The translations under genes and the position numbers were made by a program. Shown one piece after another: positions 61,901-64,000 of a stretch of DNA of 64,000 nt (the stretch's first letter is position 1; the number at the start of each line of letters is the position of its first letter). The stretch is taken from the NCBI GenBank assembly GCA_030248215.1, contig JASANG010003928.1, forward strand, positions 124,001 through 188,000. The letters run 5' to 3'. Source of the DNA: Enoplolaimus lenunculus. Taxonomy: Eukaryota > Nematoda > Enoplea > Enoplida > Thoracostomopsidae. The notes beneath the pieces are model-generated. The model had not been told where the DNA came from, ran no database searches, and saw nothing but the letters and a program-made list of their open reading frames with translations.

Positions 61901-62099
61901 ACTAATACTTTGGCATTTTCCGTTTGAGTCCTGCAACATTTTCCAGTTGTCGTGTTGACATATTCTGTGCCACAACATTCGTATCCGTCCACTGTTCTGC
62001 GTTCGATACCATTTCCGGCGTGATCTTGGCAACAAGTTGCCATACTCGAAACGATACGATCGCCACAGCATTGATTGCCAAGTTTGCTGTGAAGCAAAC
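34847..62099 (-). CDS. USH2A: Usherin, C-terminal 2,224 residues
   Basis: Eighteen exons were read: 62099-61909, 61212-61068, 60565-60362, 59289-59092, 58452-58301, 58096-57901, 57550-57368, 56368-55685, 55024-54340, 53393-51523, 50689-49791, 48759-48512, 47722-47508, 46705-46526, 39627-39550, 37506-37217, 36328-36155 and 34930-34847. Phases match at every junction and the total stays in frame. The order is a Cys-rich block, about 16 fibronectin type III repeats, a short unique segment, one transmembrane helix, a cytoplasmic tail and a C-terminal PDZ ligand, DTRL. This is the usherin layout; vertebrate usherin ends in DTHL. Usherin is a giant ciliary-membrane adhesion protein that binds PDZ scaffolds such as whirlin and harmonin. 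The N-terminal laminin-type half lies beyond the window. The 57550 acceptor is the least certain boundary. Confidence 0.94.
35090..35450. mobile_element. hAT-like MITE, CCGGCTCCGG type (copy 2)
   Basis: CAGGGTACAACCGGAGGT and the inverted ACCTCCGGTTGTACCCTG are perfect inverted ends. ATAAATAT and ATAAATAA flank it (seven of eight match). It lies in the last usherin intron. Confidence 0.85.
36155..36328 (-). CDS. USH2A: USH2A cytoplasmic-tail exon
   Basis: Fifty-eight residues, RIYLPFETGVKSLGFAREM through to QYSDDDR, Ser- and Thr-rich with no domain. CTGTTTCAG precedes it and GGTAAGT follows. Both borders are phase 0. The sequence shows little resemblance to the vertebrate tail. Confidence 0.8.
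36375..36448. mobile_element. Deleted TTAGGC-core MITE (copy 11)
   Basis: GGCCAATGTACAGAAC joins directly to the right-end words GCAGAAAAACGTTCCGCCCC and GAGCCATATGG. The hexamer core is missing. Confidence 0.55.
37217..37506 (-). CDS. USH2A: USH2A transmembrane exon
   Basis: The exon encodes APLPPSPIPLTTRG, then the hydrophobic helix WFIGTLVGIAAIWITSLV, then a basic stop-transfer RQYRKKSK and about 55 cytoplasmic residues to AADFE. GATTTCAG precedes it in phase 1 and GAGGTAAG ends it in phase 0. A longer open frame here is in the wrong frame. Confidence 0.9.
37720..37900. repeat. Dispersed repeat, ACCTTGCTTGTAAGTC family
   Basis: Third copy of the repeat at 11578 and 14104: CAACCTTGCTTTTAAGTC and GGTGAGCTGGGTACGGGC. 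It lies in an usherin intron. Confidence 0.5.
37963..38341. mobile_element. hAT-like MITE, ACGGAAACGG type
   Basis: CAGGGTTTAAACG on the left and ATCCGGTTACGTCCTG on the right, with repeated AACGGAAACGG words at both ends. A partial relative lies at about 61440-61600. No clear target duplication. Confidence 0.6.
38543..38750. mobile_element. MITE with GTATTCTCAAATG ends (copy 2, diverged)
   Basis: Matches 34586-34796 in TTGGTGATAGGT, TTTTGAACCAG, TTGAAAACCTGTCGCTAA and the right end TTGAGAATACG. The left end is eroded. Confidence 0.6.
38955..39383. mobile_element. MITE with ACTGTAGTGACCC ends (copy 2)
   Basis: TATAGTGACCCTAATAAGAG and CTTATTCGGGGTCACTACAG are the inverted ends. The body matches 17038-17485 in opposite orientation, e.g. 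GATATTTATTTGGCCTCTCC. Confidence 0.8.
39550..39627 (-). CDS. USH2A: USH2A small exon before the transmembrane segment
   Basis: Seventy-eight nucleotides encoding YSFQISVLTELGKADADP and VIFVPAKG across the junctions. It completes the last fibronectin-like repeat. Phase 1 on both sides. Confidence 0.85.
40197..40291. repeat. Cluster of five TGACTAGA motifs
   Basis: TGACTAGA occurs at 40197, 40219, 40231, 40257 and 40284, in one orientation with irregular spacing of 12-27 bp. Confidence 0.8.
42240..42970. repeat. Satellite-like array, four units of about 180 bp
   Basis: AAGAAAACCACCCC-type words recur at 42361, 42548, 42727 and 42906. Each unit also has AGTATTTTACGGATC, AAAACGCGATTTTC and TTCAGCTCGTCGAGCTGA-like palindromes in the same order. 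The units are clearly diverged from one another. Confidence 0.85.
43574..44097 (+). mobile_element. Possible LTR-retrotransposon fossil: one LTR plus primer site
   Basis: TGTCACGCCCCAATGGG to CTCACTACA (43574-44074, 501 bp) has TG..CA borders and an internal promoter. TGGCGACATAGCGTGTAC follows a few bases later, where a tRNA primer-binding site would be. No second LTR and no coding remnants are visible, so it is a partial fossil, probably of the Ty3/gypsy type; age unknown. The LTR reading is inference. Confidence 0.4.
43819..43980 (+). promoter_or_regulatory. Dense CCAAT/TATA promoter module
   Basis: CCAAT boxes stand at 43819 and 43890, inverted ones (ATTGG) at 43861 and 43930, and TATAAAA at 43974, with an initiator-like TCAGATCAGTTT about 25-30 bp later. 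It is the strongest promoter-like sequence in the window and lies in the possible LTR, opposite to usherin. Confidence 0.6.
46526..48759 (-). CDS. USH2A: USH2A exons 48759-48512, 47722-47508, 46705-46526
   Basis: These encode the last two full FN3 repeats and the start of the membrane-proximal repeat. Linkers are AAPLNLDPPRV and SAPKYVKSPRLYV; cores are WSPPAKPNGQIIRYELEM and LAPYTQYEFRSVAHNSQGY. Phases run 0, 2, 1, 1. The first exon starts at GTCGCATCAAGC after TTTTAG; a later acceptor-like TGTGCAG was rejected because the FN3 strand reads through it. Confidence 0.9.
47817..48171. mobile_element. hAT-like MITE, CCGGCTCCGG type (copy 3)
   Basis: GGGTACAGCCGGAGGTC on the left and CACCTCCGGTTGCACCCTG on the right. 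The body matches 35090-35450. The target duplication is unclear among AT microsatellite sequence. Confidence 0.8.
48939..49124. mobile_element. MITE, TTAGGC-core family (copy 12)
   Basis: GGCCAATGTTACTTTTGGGG and the inverted GGCCCTAAAAGTAACATGGG, with CCTAAGCCTAAGCCTAAG inside. Confidence 0.8.
49791..50689 (-). CDS. USH2A: USH2A exon, three FN3 linkers
   Basis: An 899-nt exon from LKTSFIDSGIKPATVYSYR to YRYVLNGTE, where GTAAGT ends it. Linkers APEGLEPPSL, PPTGLDPPDL and PEGLVPPVI mark FN3 boundaries. The open frame that continues past 49791 is intron. Confidence 0.93.
51523..53393 (-). CDS. USH2A: USH2A giant exon, six FN3 linkers
   Basis: This 1,871-nt exon is the longest here. It opens with a Thr-rich run (TTTTSTTTTTTITT) that ends the insertion begun in the previous exon. 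FN3 linkers APTGLSP, APQGLNG, PPSDFGP, SQPVPPT, IKLLAPV and PQGVAAP follow. It ends at LVFSG with GTTAAT as donor. CxxxGC pairs (CTRAGC, CTLAGC, CNQAGC) are usherin FN3 hallmarks. Confidence 0.93.
53543..53816. mobile_element. Hairpin MITE with GGTTAAC motifs
   Basis: CATTTTGCCACCGAAAAC and GTTTTCGGTGGTAAAATG bound long inverted arms with GGGTTAACACGTGTCAA and its complement. Several GCGTTAACC words repeat inside. It begins 150 bp upstream of a large usherin exon. Confidence 0.8.
54340..56368 (-). CDS. USH2A: USH2A exons 56368-55685 and 55024-54340, FN3 with long insertions
   Basis: After a normal start (WQPPKFSNGQVIRYEI) one repeat loses its core to a Ser/Asn/Thr-rich stretch with TNITTTTTTTMAITTTKTTT. 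The next repeat (WVPPKSPNGIIQQYFVYR) is interrupted after its C strand by about 180 residues that include PENFTMPGPMARYW, acidic and Asn-rich sequence and GRIKRE, a furin-like dibasic site. It resumes in the next exon at LVYSGPNSSF. Junction phases are 1 and 2. I know no such insertions in vertebrate usherin. Confidence 0.88.
56626..56772. mobile_element. Short MITE related to the 9139 element
   Basis: GGGTTGGGTTAAAG on the left and TTAGCGCAACCCTAA on the right bound a GC-rich interior with CGCGCGCC words. Confidence 0.45.
57368..59289 (-). CDS. USH2A: USH2A exons 59289-59092, 58452-58301, 58096-57901, 57550-57368
   Basis: These hold the first FN3 repeats after the Cys-rich block: VRPFTVYTYRLRVWNSVG, WTPPEKPNGNITYILMRNG, VPYQRYSYMLRVCTLTGCS, WFPPLSPNGVLTDYSI and LLPFTEYVVAINVCTDAGC. 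Phases are 1, 1, 0, 1. The acceptor at 57551-57552 (GTGTGAAAG) was chosen because it is in phase; GAACAG further upstream looks better by motif but breaks the frame. Confidence 0.85.
58858..58973. mobile_element. TTAGGC-core MITE remnant (copy 13)
   Basis: GCTTAGGCTTAGG hexamers and the right end CTGTAACAGCCCTATTCTAT with ACATTGGC. The left end is eroded. Confidence 0.5.
59585..59690 (+). repeat. tRNA-like sequence within an inverted repeat
   Basis: GTGAAAAGTTTGC and GCAAACTTTTCGTG flank a segment with TAGCTTTAGTGGCTA (A-box-like) and GAGTTCGAGCC (B-box-like). The cloverleaf pairs poorly, so a SINE or decayed tRNA is more likely than a working tRNA gene. Confidence 0.4.
60362..62099 (-). CDS. 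USH2A: USH2A Cys-rich block, exons 62099-61909, 61212-61068, 60565-60362
   Basis: Three exons give about 180 residues rich in paired cysteines: NQCCGDRIV, MATCCQDHAGNG, YECCGTEYVNTTTGKCC, NNKCCGLTV, RGCCNGQEYD, then single cysteines in CGSGSICGR, YCDECNF and TQSCHVSYD. CC pairs spaced this way characterise the unique Cys-rich region inside usherin's FN3 array, from my memory of the family. Phases are 1, 0, 1, 1. The preceding exon is beyond the second piggyBac copy. Confidence 0.88.
60570..60890. repeat. Degenerate AT-rich tandem repeat
   Basis: Loose units of AAATTCGAATTAAAAT followed by TTTAAAAA recur every 30-40 bp inside an usherin intron. The open frames here reflect the repeat. Confidence 0.55.
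61317..61436. mobile_element. Short MITE related to the 9139 element
   Basis: AGGGTTGCGCTGTACTTTCG on the left and GTATAGCGCATCCT on the right, matching the ends of the element at 9139-9547. The minisatellite is absent. Confidence 0.55.
61669..61860. mobile_element. MITE, TTAGGC-core family (copy 14)
   Basis: GGTTCATGTTACTTTGAGGG on the left and the inverted CACTCAAAGCAATATTGG on the right. The interior is AGCTTAGC-like and more decayed. Confidence 0.5.
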
Positions 62100-62590
62100 C
62101 TGAACCAAAAATTATTTCGCCAATGAGAGTTATAGATGTGCGACAATTGTGACACGGTGTACGCAAGTTATTGTTGAAGATGCCTAACAAATGCAGAGTT
62201 AAAGCGAAATACCGATTTTGCATTAAAAGACACACGAATATGCGTGTAGCTTCGAATTTCGCTTGGGTAAAAAATATAACTGCATCCAAAAGTGTTTTTT
62301 GTGAGCGAGCATAGTGATTGAGAGAACGCTTTTACGTTTGCATTCCTGCAAGTTATTCCACAGCCTGTAAAGTGCTTTTTTTGAGTCTTTACTGTAATTT
62401 CAGGGGCATATTATATTCGCCTCCCCCCAACCTCAGCCCCATTGTATACACTCCTTATAGTGTCGTCATTGGACGAAATTTTTTCCTTACGAAAATGACG
62501 TGTAATAAAAACTAAACGAAAATACTTTAAGAATATTAACTTGCTTGTGGTCTTACAGAAATTAGTTGTAAGAAAACGTACTAAAACGGC

Positions 62591-64000
62591 TTAACCCTCA
62601 ACGGCCCGGCAAAATTTTCACCTTAATCAGCCCAACGGTCTACATATGTAGACAACACAACTAGCGTTAGTTTTGGCTTATCTCAGGGTGCTCTCCTCCT
62701 TTAACTGGCTTGAGACAGTCAGAACTAGTGTTCCGGCGGATTTCCACCCGCTCCCCGTCCAGCCTCCCACTGCGGGCGCGTTGTCCAGTTAAGCACAGTC
62801 GTTGCACGTTATGGTGCGATTCATGTGGTCCTTGCACACTCGTTTTCCACATGACGAACAGCTCAATCTCGTAGATTTGCGACAACTTGTGACCTGACAT
62901 TTGGTCGGTTTACCAGATGTAGAAGGTTCGTTTCGCTTTTGAGGCAGCCCGTAAGCCATAAATGAATCCTTTGATTTTGCGTAAATTTTTCACTACTGTA
63001 AGGTTTGGTCATATTGTCTTGCGCTAGTTGTTCGGCTACTTTTTTCATGAAAACATTGCGTGACTTTTGATATCCGTTCAGTTTCATGACAATGAATGCG
63101 TTATGCAACGCAATATCAATCATATTGAAAAAGCAGACTAGAGGATAACGATTCGTTTTGCGTTTGCAGGTAAAATCATCAATGCAAGAGTCCATTACAT
63201 CAACCCCGCCTTTTCCCAAATTATAATCCAAGATAACTGCTGGTTTTTTGTCCTCTCTGCTGGTGCAAACTTCGTTTTTCACATGAACTGAACTTAGTAA
63301 TAGCACATTTTTATTTTTCTTTGGACAATAAGACGCCAACATTATGCGGTTATTGTGGTCCCATAAAAATCGGGTGCCATAGACCTCTTGTTCTTTTGTT
63401 GACTTTAGCACCGGAGGTACGCTGCGGCGATTTGCCATTATTGTGCCTGTGCACGTTAGCCCACTTTGTAATAGGTCCACAGCCAATTCATGGGATGTGA
63501 AATAGCGGTCCATGAAAATGATTCGCTGAGTGTTACAGTATGGTTGAATAAGATCCATTACGATGCGTTTAGCAAGCCCTACGGCCCGTTCGCCTTCACG
63601 CCCTGTATAAATATTTCCTTTTAGGGCATATCCATTCCGAGCATCGCAAAGCCAGAATATTTTTACGCCGTACTTAGCAGGTTTCGCCGGCATGTACGCT
63701 CGCCCCGGTGCATATCCTCTATACCCGTAGAGCTGTTCATCTACTGTAAGTGATTCGGACGGTATATAATGAAGACGTAAGTTGGACTGAAATAGGTCCC
63801 AAACATCTCGTATAGCAGCCATTTTGTCACTTTTTTGACGCTCCCGGCGAGTCAGTTTGTTGTCGAATGTTACATTTTCCAGCAACTGTTTCATTCTGTT
63901 TTTTGACAGCGCGCAGCGGTAAAAGGGCCTGCTGTCGTTTTTGGTGAATAGTGAAGAGCCTCTTCACTACTGCATTGACCTAACTCAACTGATTCTGAGT
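62591..64000 (-). mobile_element. Second piggyBac copy, cut by the window edge
   Basis: Begins at TTAA (62591-62594) followed by CCCTCAACGGCCCGGC and CTACATATGTAG, the right end of the first copy in opposite orientation. The sequence is almost identical to 3520-5420. The other end is outside the window. Confidence 0.93.
62775..63998 (-). pseudogene. piggyBac transposase, internally deleted and frameshifted
   Basis: The remaining frame at 62863-63894 retains all three catalytic aspartates (LTVDEQLYGY, IIFMDRYF, GKGGVDVMD). Compared with the intact copy, one A is missing from the A-run near 62990, which shifts the frame before the C-terminal zinc module. About 385 bp is missing at a junction near 63958, which joins the acidic N-terminus out of frame to the core. 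Substitutions such as E to V in GKGGVDVMD are few. It cannot make a full transposase but could be moved by the intact copy. Confidence 0.9.

Noticed and set aside
1-64000. CRISPR arrays, operons or prokaryotic signals around the bacterial-type gene
   Set aside because: None were seen. Spliced animal genes and animal-type transposons fill the window.

Overview
The window is AT-rich, intron-rich animal DNA from an invertebrate whose phylum I cannot fix. Four host genes with canonical GT-AG introns can be read exon by exon with all phases matching: a small secreted ShK-like protein (+, 10645-12949), the ciliary transition-zone gene B9D2 (-, 16565-18635), the zinc transporter SLC39A9/ZIP9 (+, 20341-30000), and the C-terminal 2,224 residues of usherin, USH2A (-, 34847-62099, continuing beyond the right edge). 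A fifth gene at the left edge (-, 764-1754) encodes a glucosyl-3-phosphoglycerate synthase (GpgS, GT81), a family best known from actinobacteria. It has a eukaryotic splice acceptor and host-like flanks, so it looks like a horizontally acquired gene settled in an animal genome.

Layout: 1-3 kb, GpgS and small repeats. 3.1-5.6 kb, an intact piggyBac transposon inserted into an older MITE. 5.6-10.5 kb, tandem repeats and MITEs without genes. 10.6-13 kb, the ShK-like gene. 13-16.5 kb, repeats. 16.5-30 kb, B9D2 and SLC39A9 in divergent orientation across a 1.7 kb spacer that carries two old tRNA-derived SINEs. 30-34.8 kb, a gene-free tail-to-tail spacer. 34.8-62.1 kb, usherin, whose 6.9 kb intron between 39.6 and 46.5 kb holds a compositionally different island with satellite arrays and a possible LTR fossil. 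62.6-64 kb, a second, internally deleted piggyBac copy in opposite orientation.

B9D2 and usherin both act at cilia: B9D2 in the MKS/B9 complex of the transition zone, usherin as an adhesion protein near the ciliary base in vertebrate sensory cells. SLC39A9 and the ShK-like gene show no obvious link to them. The repeat load is dominated by short non-autonomous DNA transposons. The most numerous family, at least 14 copies, has an interior made of degenerate TTAGGC-type hexamers. Others have 8-bp target duplications typical of hAT elements. All gene models come from reading splice sites and comparing proteins from memory; no database search was possible.
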